Of a stretch of DNA of 64,000 bases, positions 50,143-61,555 are shown in pieces. The translations under genes were made by a program, and so were the position numbers. Under the pieces are notes generated by a model. That model saw nothing but the letters and a program-made list of their open reading frames with translations. It was not told where the DNA came from and made no database searches. The stretch is taken from contig CAJXQU010000003.1 of the NCBI GenBank assembly GCA_913058255.1, positions 124,001-188,000 on the forward strand, written 5' to 3'. The number at the start of each line of letters is the position of its first letter. The stretch's first letter is position 1. The stretch comes from an uncultured Pseudomonadota bacterium. GTDB taxonomy: Bacteria; Pseudomonadota; Gammaproteobacteria; CAJXQU01.

Positions 50143-51240
50143 CTATCTCGACATAAGTTGACGATGAGTAAACGCTGACATGATCAGACCAAAACCTAAT
50201 AATAATGTCACTAAAGATGTTCCTCCATAACTAATCAGAGGTAAAGGCACACCGACGACTGGCAGCTGACCAGTAACCATTCCCATATTAACAAAAACAT
50301 AGGTAAAAAAGGTAAGCGCTAAGCTTCCTGATACTAATCTTGCAAATGTCCCTTGTGCAACTTTCGCTATATATAAACATCGTAAAATAATAAAGCAATA
50401 TAAAGCCATCAGTGCAAGCACACCGAGAAAGCCAAACTCTTCACAAAAAACAGCGAAAATAAAGTCAGTGGTTCGCTCTGGTAAAAAACCGAGCTGCGAC
50501 TGTGTTCCATTTAACCAGCCTTTCCCAAAGAGTCCACCAGAGCCTACCGCAATTTTTGATTGAATGATGTGATAGCCCGCACCTAATGGATCTTTTTCTG
50601 GATCGAACAAAGTAAGTACTCGCTGCTTTTGGTAATCTTTCATAACGTGCCAAAGCAATGGTGCCGCAGCTAAACCAGCCAGTATTGCGGCGAAGATAAT
50701 CCGCCAGCGTAAACCCGACAAAAACAGAACAAAACCACCTGATGCCGCTATTAAAATTGAGGTACCTAAATCAGGCTGCTTTGCAACCAAAACAACAGGA
50801 ACCGCGATCAGAATCAATACCATAAAAACACTTTGAAATGATGGAGGCGCAGGTTTCTCATTCAAATACCAAGCGATCATCATAGGTACGGCGATCTTCA
50901 TAACTTCGGATGGCTGAAACTTCATGAATTTAAGATCTAGCCAACGTTGCGCACCTTTACCGGTATATCCTACAAACATAACCGCAACTAACATAATGAG
51001 ACCTAAACCAAACAGCCACGGTGCCCAACGTATGATCGTACGCATCGGAAACTGAGCAATAACGCACATCCCAGTTAACCCAATCCCTATACGTGTGATC
51101 TGGCGGATAACAACATCCATTCTTTGATCAGCCGCGCTATAAAGAACCAACAAACCTATACTGCATAATAAAAGTAATGCGATCAATAACGGAATATCCA
51201 AATGGGTTTTTGCAGAGAGGCTTCGTGAATTATTTATCAT
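50143..51240 (-). CDS. rodA: Peptidoglycan glycosyltransferase RodA
   Basis: SEDS-family polymerase that works with PBP2 in lateral wall growth. Ten hydrophobic helices; conserved residues in PDLGTSILI (the Asp essential for activity), GKGWLNGTQSQLGFLPERTTDFIFAVFCEEFGF and the C-terminal GVPLPLISYGGTSLV. Overlaps mrdA by one base. Confidence 0.95.
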   Translation of the reverse strand: MINNSRSLSAKTHLDIPLLIALLLLCSIGLLVLYSAADQRMDVVIRQITRIGIGLTGMCVIAQFPMRTIIRWAPWLFGLGLIMLVAVMFVGYTGKGAQRWLDLKFMKFQPSEVMKIAVPMMIAWYLNEKPAPPSFQSVFMVLILIAVPVVLVAKQPDLGTSILIAASGGFVLFLSGLRWRIIFAAILAGLAAAPLLWHVMKDYQKQRVLTLFDPEKDPLGAGYHIIQSKIAVGSGGLFGKGWLNGTQSQLGFLPERTTDFIFAVFCEEFGFLGVLALMALYCFIILRCLYIAKVAQGTFARLVSGSLALTFFTYVFVNMGMVTGQLPVVGVPLPLISYGGTSLVTLLLGFGLIMSAFTHRQLMSR

Positions 51241-53093
51241 TATTGATTCTGCATATAATAATCCAACAGCTGCCGAGCCACTGGGCCAGCAGCTCGACCA
51301 CCACTGCCACCATTCTCAACCACTACGGCGACTGCTATCACTGGATTTTTGAGCGGGGCAAACGCAATAAACAACGCATGATCCCGTAAATGTTCAGGGA
51401 TTTGATCTTTCGCCATGTTATCTTCAGCGATTTGTTTTAAACCAAACACCTGCGATGTTCCGGTTTTTCCGGCAAACTCATAGGAAGCTCCCATTCCAAT
51501 TTTTCGTGCCGTGCCCCGTTGTCCAAGAACAACATCTCTCATCGCTTGGGAAACTAACTCCCAATCTTCTTCATTAGCTTCCACAGTTTTTTGGGGAGTC
51601 TCTGAAAGCAGATCGCCAGACTTCCCTGTTGCAGGATCTTCTGTCTGTCCTACAAGCCTTGGTATAACCCGCTTGCCATTCATGCTTAAAGTTGCTGTCG
51701 CAGAAGCCAGCTGAAATGGTGTCGTCAGCATATAACCCTGCCCTATACCTGTGATCAATGTTTCACCTGGGTACCATGATGTCTCTTTGGCTTTTAGTTT
51801 CCACTCTTTTGAAGGCAATAATCCTTGCGCTTCGCCAGCCAGATCAACACCGGTGACCTTACCAAAACCAAAACCTTTCAAATAATCATGAATCCTATCG
51901 ATGCCCAGATCTTTTGCTAGCTCATAAAAATAGATATCACAAGACTCAATAATTGATCGTTGCAAGTTGACTCCACCATGACCTGATTTATTCCAACAGC
52001 GATAACGATGCTGCCCACCCGGCAAGCTGAACCACCCTGGACAACTGCTTTGGTCGTGTTCATCTCGAACACCAAAAAAAAGCCCCGCCATTGCAATAAA
52101 AGGTTTGAATGTTGAACCTGGAGGGTATTGCCCCTGAAGCGCACGGTTGAACAAGGGCCTATCAACTGACTGGCTTAATGTTTGATAGCGATCAGAACTA
52201 ATGCCATTAACAAACCAGTTCGGATCATAACCAGGATAACTTACCATCGCCAATACAGCACCCGTATTCGGATCAATCGCAACCACTGCACCTCGACGTT
52301 CGCCCAGCGCTTTTGCTGCAATAGACTGTAGTTTTGTATCAATCGTCAGATAAAGGTCATGCCCGGGTAGAGGCGGCTCTCGTTTTAAAACCTGAATAAT
52401 GCGACCTTGTGCATTAATCTCCACTTGTTGGTAACCAACTTGCCCATGAAGCTGCGGCTCATAGGATCTTTCAATCCCAGTTTTACCGATATAAGAGGAA
52501 GCACTATAGTTAGCTTTGTCTATTCGTTTAACTTCTTTTTCATTAATTCGCCCAACATAGCCAAGCATATGTACAAAATCTTGACCATGTGGGTAGTAAC
52601 GCACTAATCGGGTCGCAATGGTGACCCCAGGGAAAAGAAACTGATTGACTGAAAACCGTGCAATTTCTTCTTCACTTAATTTTAATTTCAGTGGAGTTTT
52701 TTCAAACTTTCGTTTGCGCTTAACTTCCTTTTTGAAACGCTGTATCTCATCATCATCCAAACCAATGACACTGTTTATTTTGACAATCAGCTCATCAAGA
52801 TCGCCAGCTAACTCAGGTACAACTTCAAGGCTAAAGGTTGGAATATTTTCTGCCAGCAAAACACCATCCCGGCTAAATATCAGACCTCGCGGGGGGGGTA
52901 ACGGTAGAATTTTGACACGGTTTTCTTTTGATCGAGTGGTAAAATGTTCGTGCTGAGTAATTTGCAGTCCTGCTAAACGATAAGCTAAAAAACTAAATAA
53001 CACTCCCATTATTAAAATAGAAAGGATCACTCGAAATGAAAAAATCGCACTCTCGCGGCCTATGTTTTTGAGAATTAGTCGAGACATATACAC
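51240..53093 (-). CDS. mrdA: Penicillin-binding protein 2 (elongation transpeptidase)
   Basis: Class B PBP, partner of RodA. 617 residues: N-terminal membrane anchor (ILSILIMGVLFSFLAYRLAG), dimerisation domain, and the transpeptidase with nucleophile SxxK at Ser327-Lys330 (PPGSTFKP), SCD at Ser384-Asp386 and KTG in FAGKTGTSQVF. A pair of cysteines at about 349/366 suits the zinc/disulfide site of PBP2 proteins. Overlaps rodA and follows mreD by 33 bases. Confidence 0.95.
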   Translation of the reverse strand: MYMSRLILKNIGRESAIFSFRVILSILIMGVLFSFLAYRLAGLQITQHEHFTTRSKENRVKILPLPPPRGLIFSRDGVLLAENIPTFSLEVVPELAGDLDELIVKINSVIGLDDDEIQRFKKEVKRKRKFEKTPLKLKLSEEEIARFSVNQFLFPGVTIATRLVRYYPHGQDFVHMLGYVGRINEKEVKRIDKANYSASSYIGKTGIERSYEPQLHGQVGYQQVEINAQGRIIQVLKREPPLPGHDLYLTIDTKLQSIAAKALGERRGAVVAIDPNTGAVLAMVSYPGYDPNWFVNGISSDRYQTLSQSVDRPLFNRALQGQYPPGSTFKPFIAMAGLFFGVRDEHDQSSCPGWFSLPGGQHRYRCWNKSGHGGVNLQRSIIESCDIYFYELAKDLGIDRIHDYLKGFGFGKVTGVDLAGEAQGLLPSKEWKLKAKETSWYPGETLITGIGQGYMLTTPFQLASATATLSMNGKRVIPRLVGQTEDPATGKSGDLLSETPQKTVEANEEDWELVSQAMRDVVLGQRGTARKIGMGASYEFAGKTGTSQVFGLKQIAEDNMAKDQIPEHLRDHALFIAFAPLKNPVIAVAVVVENGGSGGRAAGPVARQLLDYYMQNQ

Positions 53094-53126
53094 CTACTCT
53101 GTTCGACTCGAAAATTTATCCTGATA

Positions 53127-53603
53127 CTAAGAAACCCGCGCTCGTCGACGAATATCACGTAGGATAACAAACAACCAAGGCCACAGTAACATGCTAGTCA
53201 CAACTGGCGTTAAGAACGCCCAAGACTGCGGTGGTCTTCCGATAATTCCGTTAACCCAAACTAGGTTACAAAGATAAAACGCCACTAATAGTCCGATGAC
53301 AACTGATTGTTGGTAAAGTGGATATTGCCGGATCTGCAAATGAAGTTTTGCCGTCACAAAAGCAACCATCGCTAATCCAACAGCATGTTGCCCTAAAAGC
53401 GAACCCTGTAAAACATCGAGAAGAATACCCATAACCCAAGCAGTACCAATACTCACCCGCTGTGGTAACGCCATACTCCAATAGATAACAACCATAACCA
53501 CCCATGCTGGTCGCCATGGAGCTACCCAGTCAGGATATGGCATAGCGGTCAAAACAAGCGCCGTAAACATCGTAAGAATAATTATCCAGTAGTTATTTCT
53601 CAT
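53127..53603 (-). CDS. mreD: Rod-shape protein MreD
   Basis: Inner-membrane elongasome protein of 158 residues with about five helices; WRPAWVVMVVIYWSMALPQRVSIGTAWVMGILLDVLQGSLLGQHA contains the MreD signature PxxxxxxLIYW-like and DxxxG features. It starts just after mreC with a two-base gap. Confidence 0.93.
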   Translation of the reverse strand: MRNNYWIIILTMFTALVLTAMPYPDWVAPWRPAWVVMVVIYWSMALPQRVSIGTAWVMGILLDVLQGSLLGQHAVGLAMVAFVTAKLHLQIRQYPLYQQSVVIGLLVAFYLCNLVWVNGIIGRPPQSWAFLTPVVTSMLLWPWLFVILRDIRRRARVS

Positions 53604-53605
53604 AA

Positions 53606-54466
53606 CTACCTTGTCACCACTTTTCCGGGTTCCATCTCTGTATCAGTAATACCAGGCCAAACGAGTAGCACTTCACGTGCCTTCGTGAGATTAGCAATCG
53701 GTTGGATCTTGATCATCATAAAGTTATCCCCCGAGTGAAGTTCCACATCAGAAACTTTACCAACAGGATAGCCATCAGGAAAATGGCCACCTAACCCAGA
53801 AGAAACGATAAGGTCTCCTTCTTTGATATCAGACTCTGGCGGCACATAGTCCAAGCGCATTTTACCGCTTACCCCCTCTCCAGTCGCAATCGCACGCACA
53901 CCACTACGAATAACTTCAACGGGGATAGCGTGCTCACTATCAGTCACCATCATACCAGTACTCGAAGATGGACCTATATGAACAATCTGCCCCATAACAC
54001 CTAGGGAATCTACGATCGGCTGACCTAAATAAACATCGTCTGATGTCCCTTTATTTAGGACAAACTTATGTGTTGTACTGTCTTGTTGGACCGACATAAA
54101 GTCAGCCACCAACACTCGCTCACCTTGCCTAATGGGAGACTCAATCAAACCGCGCAGGCGTTGATTCTCTAAAACGAGCGTTTGATATTTATGCGTATGA
54201 TTTTTTAGCAGGAGGTTATCGGCTTTTAACTTTGAGTTTTCCGTCAGTAGGTCATCACGTTCATCCAATGACTCTGACATCCAATCGCCCACTTTAATAG
54301 GCAAGTCGATTAGATATTGGACAGGATAGACCACCAACGAAAGGTGGCTTCTTACTGTTTCTAAATAATCCATTTTCCGATCAACGGTCATCAACACAAT
54401 AGACGCCATGACACAGACAATCAGTCGTATTCCTAATCGAGGGTTCTTGGGGAATAGTGATTTTAT
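53606..54466 (-). CDS. mreC: Rod-shape-determining protein MreC, apparent AUA start
   Basis: Bitopic periplasmic protein that couples MreB to PBP2. The first ATG (54409) would cut the transmembrane helix, whereas the frame is open up to a TAG at 54473 and encodes KSLFPKNPRLGIRLIVCVM, aligning exactly with the E. coli MreC N-terminus (KPIFSRGPSLQIRLILAVL). The codon aligning with the initiator Met is ATA at 54464-54466, six bases after AGGTAG; no ATG, GTG or TTG is available upstream. From ATA the protein has 286 residues, with the TM segment at about 11-30, a coiled coil (about 66-105) and the beta-barrel C-terminus. Confidence 0.82.
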   Translation of the reverse strand: MKSLFPKNPRLGIRLIVCVMASIVLMTVDRKMDYLETVRSHLSLVVYPVQYLIDLPIKVGDWMSESLDERDDLLTENSKLKADNLLLKNHTHKYQTLVLENQRLRGLIESPIRQGERVLVADFMSVQQDSTTHKFVLNKGTSDDVYLGQPIVDSLGVMGQIVHIGPSSSTGMMVTDSEHAIPVEVIRSGVRAIATGEGVSGKMRLDYVPPESDIKEGDLIVSSGLGGHFPDGYPVGKVSDVELHSGDNFMMIKIQPIANLTKAREVLLVWPGITDTEMEPGKVVTR

Positions 54467-54504
54467 ACTTTTCTACCTATGGCTAATAGATTCGAGCTTA
54501 ATCG

Positions 54505-55572
<1,068 letters not shown>

Positions 55573-55674
55573 TTAATCCATAACGTATATTTGTACGACT
55601 CTAGCAGCGGCCACACCTTTCGGCAAGTATAACTAATATGTTAAATTTACCTTTTTGATACTAAGGTCACAACA

Positions 55675-55962
55675 ATGTCTCTGGACAAAAAAGATGTCGA
55701 AGCAATTGCTCACCTAGCAAGATTAGAGCTCGACCCAAGTAATATAGATGAAACTGCATCTCAACTTTCGAGCATCATTGAGTTTGTCGAGCAAATGAAT
55801 GCTGTGGATACCACAGGGGTTCAACCCGTAGCTCACCCTCTCGATCTGATCGCAAGAACGCGTGAAGATCAAGTCACCGAATCAAATCAACGCGATCATT
55901 TCCAAGCCGTAGCTCCTGAAACTCAGGATGGTTTGTACCTTGTCCCTAAAGTCATTGAGTGA
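55675..55962 (+). CDS. gatC: Aspartyl/glutamyl-tRNA amidotransferase subunit C
   Basis: Small subunit of the GatCAB amidotransferase, stabilising GatA. 95 residues: [40 protein letters not shown] and the C-terminal [15 protein letters not shown] are hallmarks. First of gatCAB, divergent from mreB by 120 bases; AAGG precedes the ATG. Confidence 0.95.
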   Translation: MSLDKKDVEAIAHLARLELDPSNIDETASQLSSIIEFVEQMNAVDTTGVQPVAHPLDLIARTREDQVTESNQRDHFQAVAPETQDGLYLVPKVIE

Positions 55963-55974
55963 TTGAAAATAACC

Positions 55975-57444
55975 ATGCATAACAAAACATTATCGGAGCT
56001 CAGCACGGCTCTGCAAAACAAAGAATTTTCCAGTGAAGAGTTAACCAGATACTTTTTAGGCCGCATCAAGCAACACGATCAATCACTAAATAGCTTCATC
56101 ACAGTCACGGAAGATCTCGCGCTCGCTCAAGCTCAAGCCGCAGATCAACAGATCGCCGCGGGTGAGTCTGGCGCCCTAACCGGTATTCCTATGGCGCAAA
56201 AAGATATCTTCTGCACCAATGGCGTTAAAACTTCCTGTGGCTCAAAAATGCTCGATAATTTTATCGCGCCTTATGACGCAACCGTCGTTAAAAAGACAAA
56301 CTCTGCAGGCATGGTCATGCTCGGCAAAACCAATTTGGATGAGTTTGCGATGGGTTCCACCAACGAGACCAGTTTTTACGGCGCAGTAAAAAATCCTTGG
56401 GATCTAAATCGAGTTCCCGGCGGTTCGTCAGGCGGATCAGCCGCCGCCGTTGCCGCACGTTTGACACCGGTTGCGACAGGCACAGACACCGGCGGTTCGA
56501 TCAGACAACCCGCATCACTGTGTGGGATCACAGGCATAAAACCAACCTACGGCACGGTTTCTCGTTTCGGTATGATCGCCTTCGCATCCAGTCTCGATCA
56601 AGGTGGCCCGATGACACGTACGGCTGAAGATGCTGGCATCATGCTGAATGTGATGGCGGGGTTTGATGAAAAAGACTCCACCTCATACGAAAAAGAAAAC
56701 GAAGATTACACACGTTCTCTAAATGACAGTCTCGACGGTTTAAAGATTGGTCTACCGAAAGAGTATTTTAGTTCTGATCTGAATCCTGACATTGCCAGCG
56801 TCATTGATGCTGCGGTTAAGGAGTATGAAAAGCTTGGTGCAACAATCAAAGAGATCAGCTTGCCGAATACGGGTTTAAGTATTCCAGCCTACTACGTCAT
56901 TGCACCCGCTGAATGTTCCTCAAACCTATCCCGAATGGACGGTGTTCGCTTTGGCTATCGATGTGAAGATCCAAAAAATTTAGATGATCTTTATTCTCGT
57001 TCACGCGGCGAAGCCTTTGGTGAAGAAGTAAAACGTCGGATTATGATCGGCGCCTATGCTTTATCAGCCGGCTACTATGATGCCTATTATTTAAAAGCCC
57101 AGCAGATCAGACGCTTGATCAGTGAAGATTTCAAAACAGCCTTTTCAGATGTCGATGTGATCATGGGGCCAACCTCACCTTCAACTGCTTTCAAGCTCGG
57201 CGAGTTGTCTGATGACAACGACCCAACCAGCATGTATCTCGAAGACATTTATACAACGTCTGTAAACCTCGCAGGTTTGCCGGGCATGTCGATTCCAGCG
57301 GGCCAAGTCAATGGCATGCCTGTTGGTTTACAGCTAATCGGAAATTACTTCCAAGAAGCAAAGCTACTCAACATCGCTCATCAATTCCAACAAGCCACTG
57401 ACTGGCATCAACAAACACCCGCTGGTTTTAAGGAGGAGCACTAA
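55975..57444 (+). CDS. gatA: Glutamyl-tRNA(Gln)/aspartyl-tRNA(Asn) amidotransferase subunit A
   Basis: Amidase-signature subunit that releases ammonia from glutamine for transamidation of misacylated tRNA. Ser-cisSer-Lys catalytic set: [10 protein letters not shown] (Lys), SCGSKML, and [39 protein letters not shown] at 55975 (MHNKTLSEL) matches the family; a TTG four codons earlier, overlapping the gatC stop, is an alternative. 489 residues. Confidence 0.95.
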   Translation: MHNKTLSELSTALQNKEFSSEELTRYFLGRIKQHDQSLNSFITVTEDLALAQAQAADQQIAAGESGALTGIPMAQKDIFCTNGVKTSCGSKMLDNFIAPYDATVVKKTNSAGMVMLGKTNLDEFAMGSTNETSFYGAVKNPWDLNRVPGGSSGGSAAAVAARLTPVATGTDTGGSIRQPASLCGITGIKPTYGTVSRFGMIAFASSLDQGGPMTRTAEDAGIMLNVMAGFDEKDSTSYEKENEDYTRSLNDSLDGLKIGLPKEYFSSDLNPDIASVIDAAVKEYEKLGATIKEISLPNTGLSIPAYYVIAPAECSSNLSRMDGVRFGYRCEDPKNLDDLYSRSRGEAFGEEVKRRIMIGAYALSAGYYDAYYLKAQQIRRLISEDFKTAFSDVDVIMGPTSPSTAFKLGELSDDNDPTSMYLEDIYTTSVNLAGLPGMSIPAGQVNGMPVGLQLIGNYFQEAKLLNIAHQFQQATDWHQQTPAGFKEEH

Positions 57445-57445
57445 A

Positions 57446-58885
57446 ATGGAATGGGAAACGGTACTTGGATTAGAAATCCACGCGCAGCTGGCGACAAACA
57501 GCAAAATTTTTTCGGGCGCTTCCACCGCCTATGGTGCAGAACCAAACACTCAGGCCTGTGAAGTTGATTTAGGCTTGCCCGGCGTATTACCCGTTTTGAA
57601 TAAAGAAGTCGTTCGCATGGCGGTTAAGTTTGGTTTGGCTATTGATGCGCAAATCGATGAGTTTTCTGTATTTGCACGTAAGAATTATTTTTATCCTGAT
57701 CTACCGAAAGGTTATCAAATTAGTCAGTTTGAAAAACCCATTATCGGTTTAGGGTTCACCGATATCGAAGTCGAAGAAGGCAAGCCAATTCGTGTCGGAA
57801 TTACCCGTGCTCATCTTGAGGAAGATGCTGGTAAATCACTCCACGAAGACTACCAAGGCATGACCGGCATTGATCTAAACCGTGCCGGCACACCTTTATT
57901 GGAAATCGTCTCCGAACCCGATATGCGATCGCCACAAGAAGCGGTTGCTTACATGAAAAAGATCCACTCAATCGTTCGTTACATCGGCATCTGTGATGGC
58001 AATATGGCTGAAGGTTCATTCCGTTGCGACGCCAATGTTTCTATTCGTCCAAAAGGTCAGGAAGAACTTGGAACTCGAACAGAGTTGAAAAATATCAACT
58101 CATTCAAAAATGTCGAGAAAGCGATCAACTATGAAGTTGAACGGCAGATCGATGTGCTCGAGTCAGGTGGAACTATTACCCAAGAAACTCGACTCTACGA
58201 TGCCGACAAAGATGAAACACGATCAATGCGTAGCAAAGAAGAAGCAAACGATTACCGCTACTTCCCTGATCCGGATCTACTACCGGTCCAAATCAGCCAG
58301 AAGCTACTCGATGAAGTGCGTCAAACATTGCCTGAATTACCCGATGCTCGTAAACAACGTTTCATTGAAGCGCTAGCATTATCGGCTTACGACGCAGGCT
58401 TGCTCACCGCTGATCGTGAACTTGCTGATTACTTTGAAACCTGCATGAAAGCCGCGGAAAATGACACCAAAATCACGGCCAATTGGGTTAATGGTGAGCT
58501 CAGCGCGGCACTCAATAAAGAGAATAAATCCATTGCAGAGAGTCCTTTGAGCGCAAAGCAACTTGGACAATTAGTTTTACGCATCAAAGACAACACCATC
58601 TCTGGCAAGATCGCAAAACAGGTCTTTGCTGCGCTATGGGCAGGAGAAGGTGATAGTGCTGATTCCATCATAGAAGCTAAAGGCCTCAAACAAATGAGCG
58701 ACTCTGGTGAGCTGGAAGCTTTAGTTGATGAGGTGATCAATGCAAATCCCGGACAAGTTGAACAGTATCGTGCTGGTAAAACGAAAGTGATGGGGTTCTT
58801 CGTTGGCCAGATAATGAAAAATACGGGTGGTAAGGCTAATCCTGGTCAGATCAACCAAATATTAAAAACGAAGCTCGACGCTTAA
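57446..58885 (+). CDS. gatB: Aspartyl/glutamyl-tRNA amidotransferase subunit B
   Basis: Kinase/transferase subunit that phosphorylates and amidates Glu-tRNA(Gln) or Asp-tRNA(Asn). 479 residues: [47 protein letters not shown] and the C-terminal YqeY-like tail ending in [12 protein letters not shown]. One base after gatA, followed by a strong terminator. Presence of gatCAB implies that at least one of GlnRS/AsnRS is missing or supplemented. Confidence 0.96.
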   Translation: MEWETVLGLEIHAQLATNSKIFSGASTAYGAEPNTQACEVDLGLPGVLPVLNKEVVRMAVKFGLAIDAQIDEFSVFARKNYFYPDLPKGYQISQFEKPIIGLGFTDIEVEEGKPIRVGITRAHLEEDAGKSLHEDYQGMTGIDLNRAGTPLLEIVSEPDMRSPQEAVAYMKKIHSIVRYIGICDGNMAEGSFRCDANVSIRPKGQEELGTRTELKNINSFKNVEKAINYEVERQIDVLESGGTITQETRLYDADKDETRSMRSKEEANDYRYFPDPDLLPVQISQKLLDEVRQTLPELPDARKQRFIEALALSAYDAGLLTADRELADYFETCMKAAENDTKITANWVNGELSAALNKENKSIAESPLSAKQLGQLVLRIKDNTISGKIAKQVFAALWAGEGDSADSIIEAKGLKQMSDSGELEALVDEVINANPGQVEQYRAGKTKVMGFFVGQIMKNTGGKANPGQINQILKTKLDA

Positions 58886-58910
58886 TTTTTTCGATCAATT
58901 TCATTTCTAT

Positions 58911-58940
58911 AAAAGGGGCAATTCAACCGCCCCTTTTTTT
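58911..58940 (+). terminator. Rho-independent terminator after gatB
   Basis: AAAAGGGGC/GCCCCTTTT stem with a nine-base loop followed by T7, 25 bases past the gatB stop. Confidence 0.93.
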
Positions 58941-59422
58941 ATTTGTACCGATCAAAACAAGCCTTTTAGTTCAGGAAGACAAGTGCCACAGTGTTCGACA
59001 GCTTTCAGCCTATTCTTTTGCCGTATTAGAAGCATTCCAAAATCGTTGCACACGATCAATTACGCCTTCAGAGTATAGATGTGCAACTAGAGCTCGCATT
59101 GAGGGTAAAACTCCAACTCCTCTCCCCCATCCATATATTAGCTTGTCCCGTTGTACTGCATAAGCTTCTATCTGTTGAATATCATTAATACTTCTGAAGC
59201 CAAAAATTTCAGTTCTATATTGATTCTTTGATGAACCCCTTACAGATCACCATGAACAACCGCCTATAAGATGTCGGGCTACCGTATACTCTCCACCTAA
59301 CGGTTAAAATTTATTGAATAAAAACAGCAGGTTAGAATTTTTAGCTATAATCGCTGAAATAAGTTAGGTATGGGTAAGAACATTTTGAACGTCTAAATAC
59401 AGTAGTGGATCATTGAAACTGC
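58941..59422. other. Intergenic region holding a degraded gene remnant, otherwise empty
   Basis: 482 bases between the convergent gatB and ung genes. The minus strand carries a gene remnant (59010-59303, listed separately). The rest (59304-59422) has no terminator, promoter or RNA gene that I could recognise; a weak inverted pair ACCTAAC/GTTAGGT near 59295 and 59363 is attC-like in its ends only. Confidence 0.4.
59010..59303 (-). pseudogene. Unidentified gene remnant with in-frame stop
   Basis: On the minus strand one frame is open from a TAA at 59304 to a TAG at 59010 apart from a single TGA at 59247. Both sides of that stop look like protein: PLGGEYTVARHLIGGCSW before, and GSSKNQYRTEIFGF..., LIYGWGRGVGVLPSMRALVA, RVQRFWNASNTAKE after. 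No start codon precedes it, apart from an internal ATG that would give 29 residues. It is thus a truncated, decayed C-terminal fragment. I could not assign a family; foreign or host origin is open. Confidence 0.45.
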
Positions 59423-60097
59423 TTAGTCTGGTACAGACCAATTGATACTCTGCTGACCTTGCCGCTGTAAATAATCATTGGCTTGTGAGAAATGCTTGCA
59501 GCCAAAAAATCCTCTATATGACGAGAGCGGTGATGGATGTGGTGCTTTCAAAATAAGATGTTTTTTACCATTGAGCATTTTGATCTTTTTCTGAGCATGA
59601 CTACCCCAAAGCATAAACACCAGCCCTTCACGCTGCTCATTAAGTGTAGTGATCACACTATCCGTAAATTGCTCCCATCCTTGCCTTTGGTGACTAGCGG
59701 CCTGTCCTTCTTCAACCGTGAGTGTGGTATTTAATAACAATACCCCCTGATCAGCCCAGCTTTGTAGATTCCCATGTGTCGGAATCTCCAACCCCAAGTC
59801 GCTCTTCAACTCTTTATAGATATTGACTAATGAAGGTGGTACACGGACACCACCCTGCACTGAGAAACATAGACCATGAGCTTGCCCTACACCGTGATAA
59901 GGATCTTGCCCTAAGATTACAACCTTAACAGTATCAAAGTCAGTGCTTTCAAAGGCGTTAAACCACAGGTTTTCTGGAGGAAATATTATCTTACCCGCTG
60001 TCTTTTCTGTGTTTAAAAATCTAGCGAGGCCTTGCATGTAAGCTTGTTCAAACTCGGCCTGTAGATTATTTTGCCAACTTGCGGGTAGTTTTTTCAT
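59423..60097 (-). CDS. ung: Uracil-DNA glycosylase
   Basis: Removes uracil from DNA. 224 residues: water-activating loop [18 protein letters not shown] with catalytic Asp65, [12 protein letters not shown], and the minor-groove-reading loop [16 protein letters not shown]. Length and motifs are standard. Downstream of tatC, with a 41-base gap. Confidence 0.95.
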   Translation of the reverse strand: MKKLPASWQNNLQAEFEQAYMQGLARFLNTEKTAGKIIFPPENLWFNAFESTDFDTVKVVILGQDPYHGVGQAHGLCFSVQGGVRVPPSLVNIYKELKSDLGLEIPTHGNLQSWADQGVLLLNTTLTVEEGQAASHQRQGWEQFTDSVITTLNEQREGLVFMLWGSHAQKKIKMLNGKKHLILKAPHPSPLSSYRGFFGCKHFSQANDYLQRQGQQSINWSVPD

Positions 60098-60138
60098 AGT
60101 GACGGTTCTTGCTTCAATGCTTTACAAGAGCAACAGAT

Positions 60139-60897
60139 CTAGACGTCTTCTAAGTCTTTTTTATCAATCGCCTTCGCAACAATGACACCCAACTCAAATA
60201 GTAACCATACTGGTACAGCTAATAAAACTTGAGAAATAATGTCTGGCGGAGTGATCAGCATGCCAACAACAAAACTACCAACAATCACATAAGGCCGCTT
60301 TTCACCCAATGTATTGGCGTCCAAAGCACCCATTTTGGTCAACAGAACAATCGCAACAGGTACTTCAAATGACACACCAAACGCCATGAACATTTTCAAC
60401 ACAAAATCCAGATACTCAGAGATATCGGTCATCTGTGTCACACCTTCGAGATTGATCGAGGTGAAAAACTGGAAGACCAAAGGAAAAATTACGTAATAAG
60501 CGAAAGCGGCACCTAGATAAAACAATAGTGAGCTAGAGACTAATAAAGGCAGAAACATCTTTTGTTCATGCTTATAAAGCCCTGGCGCTATAAATGCCCA
60601 GATCTGATACAAAATATAGGGGATTGCAACAAAAATAGCTAAAACAATAGAGAGCTTAAATGGCGCTAAAAACGGAGATGCAACTTGTGTCGCAATCATG
60701 GTCGAGTTTTCGGGGAGATAACGCAATAATGGATCGGCTAACCAGCCATAAAGCTCTTCAGCAAAAGAAAACAAACCAAGAAAAATAACTAACACGGCAA
60801 CAACTATGTGAAGTAATCGATTTCGAACTTCGAGCAGATGTGAGATTAGTGACTGCTCGGTGTTCTCGAGCTTAGGCTTCTCATTGTTTTCACTCAT
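60139..60897 (-). CDS. tatC: Sec-independent protein translocase TatC
   Basis: Receptor subunit of the twin-arginine translocase; six membrane helices. Conserved Glu and Pro in the first periplasmic loop region (SHLLEVRNRLLH at the N-terminus; FKLSIVLAIFVAIPYILYQIWAFIAPGLYKHE) and the SFEVPVAIVLL segment are visible. 252 residues, overlapping tatB by four bases. Confidence 0.95.
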   Translation of the reverse strand: MSENNEKPKLENTEQSLISHLLEVRNRLLHIVVAVLVIFLGLFSFAEELYGWLADPLLRYLPENSTMIATQVASPFLAPFKLSIVLAIFVAIPYILYQIWAFIAPGLYKHEQKMFLPLLVSSSLLFYLGAAFAYYVIFPLVFQFFTSINLEGVTQMTDISEYLDFVLKMFMAFGVSFEVPVAIVLLTKMGALDANTLGEKRPYVIVGSFVVGMLITPPDIISQVLLAVPVWLLFELGVIVAKAIDKKDLEDV

Positions 60898-61286
60898 TTA
60901 TTAGTGTCTTTTATATTGAGGTCTTCTACGGCAGGCCGTTCTTCTTGATCGATGTTCGCCACTTCTTTAACTTCTTCACTCAACTCACCCAGAGAACTGA
61001 GAGTTTTCTTCCCCATTATTTTTTCGATTTCTTCAGTGGAGGTAACCTGTTTTACTTCTTGTTTAAGTTCTTGAAGCGTTTCGACGGTGTCTGCTCCAAC
61101 CACTTTTTTGATCTCTTCCATATCAAGCTCACGCTCAATCTCAGCTTTCATGGTGCTTACCGTTCGACGGGCTTTGCTGATCCACAGGCCCACCGTGCGC
61201 GCAGCACGCGGCAAACGCTCAGGCCCTAACACGACCAAAGCAACAACGGCGATCACCGTCAGCTCCCAAAAACCTACGTCAAACAT
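60894..61286 (-). CDS. tatB: Sec-independent protein translocase TatB
   Basis: Substrate-receptor subunit. MFDVGFWELTVIAVVALVVLGPERLPRAARTVGLWI is the TatB N-terminal helix with its Glu and GP hinge; a long amphipathic/charged coiled-coil tail rich in Glu and Lys follows. 130 residues, 25 bases after tatA. Confidence 0.94.
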   Translation of the reverse strand: MFDVGFWELTVIAVVALVVLGPERLPRAARTVGLWISKARRTVSTMKAEIERELDMEEIKKVVGADTVETLQELKQEVKQVTSTEEIEKIMGKKTLSSLGELSEEVKEVANIDQEERPAVEDLNIKDTNK

Positions 61287-61311
61287 AGCTTACTCGATAT
61301 TTTCTGAGGAA

Positions 61312-61506
61312 CTAAACTTTATCTTTATCTTCGATAACAGTCGTTGTATCAGCCGTTGTGGGTTTATCATCATCTTTTAACGCTTTGCGAAAGTTCTTAA
61401 TAGCGCTACCAATATCTCCACCGGTACCCTTTAGTTTGCGTGTTCCGAATAGCAAAACAACAATTGCTAAGATGACTAATAACTCTGTTACTCCAAACTT
61501 ACCCAT
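61312..61506 (-). CDS. tatA: Sec-independent protein translocase TatA
   Basis: Pore-forming subunit of 64 residues: GVTELLVILAIVVLLFGTRKLKGTGGDIGSAIKNFRKAL is the TM plus FGTKKLR-like amphipathic helix. Downstream of hisE and upstream of tatB, a gammaproteobacterial arrangement. Confidence 0.94.
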   Translation of the reverse strand: MGKFGVTELLVILAIVVLLFGTRKLKGTGGDIGSAIKNFRKALKDDDKPTTADTTTVIEDKDKV

Positions 61507-61555
61507 GATGCTTCTCCTGATTGCTTTGCATTACCTTGCTTTTATTATATTAGCT

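Noticed and set aside
59251-59380. attC-like integron recombination site (ACCTAAC ... GTTAGGT, and CCGCCTATAAG resembling a Vibrio repeat end)
   Set aside because: Only the outer seven-base ends pair. The inner arms do not complement, and no integrase or cassette array is present.
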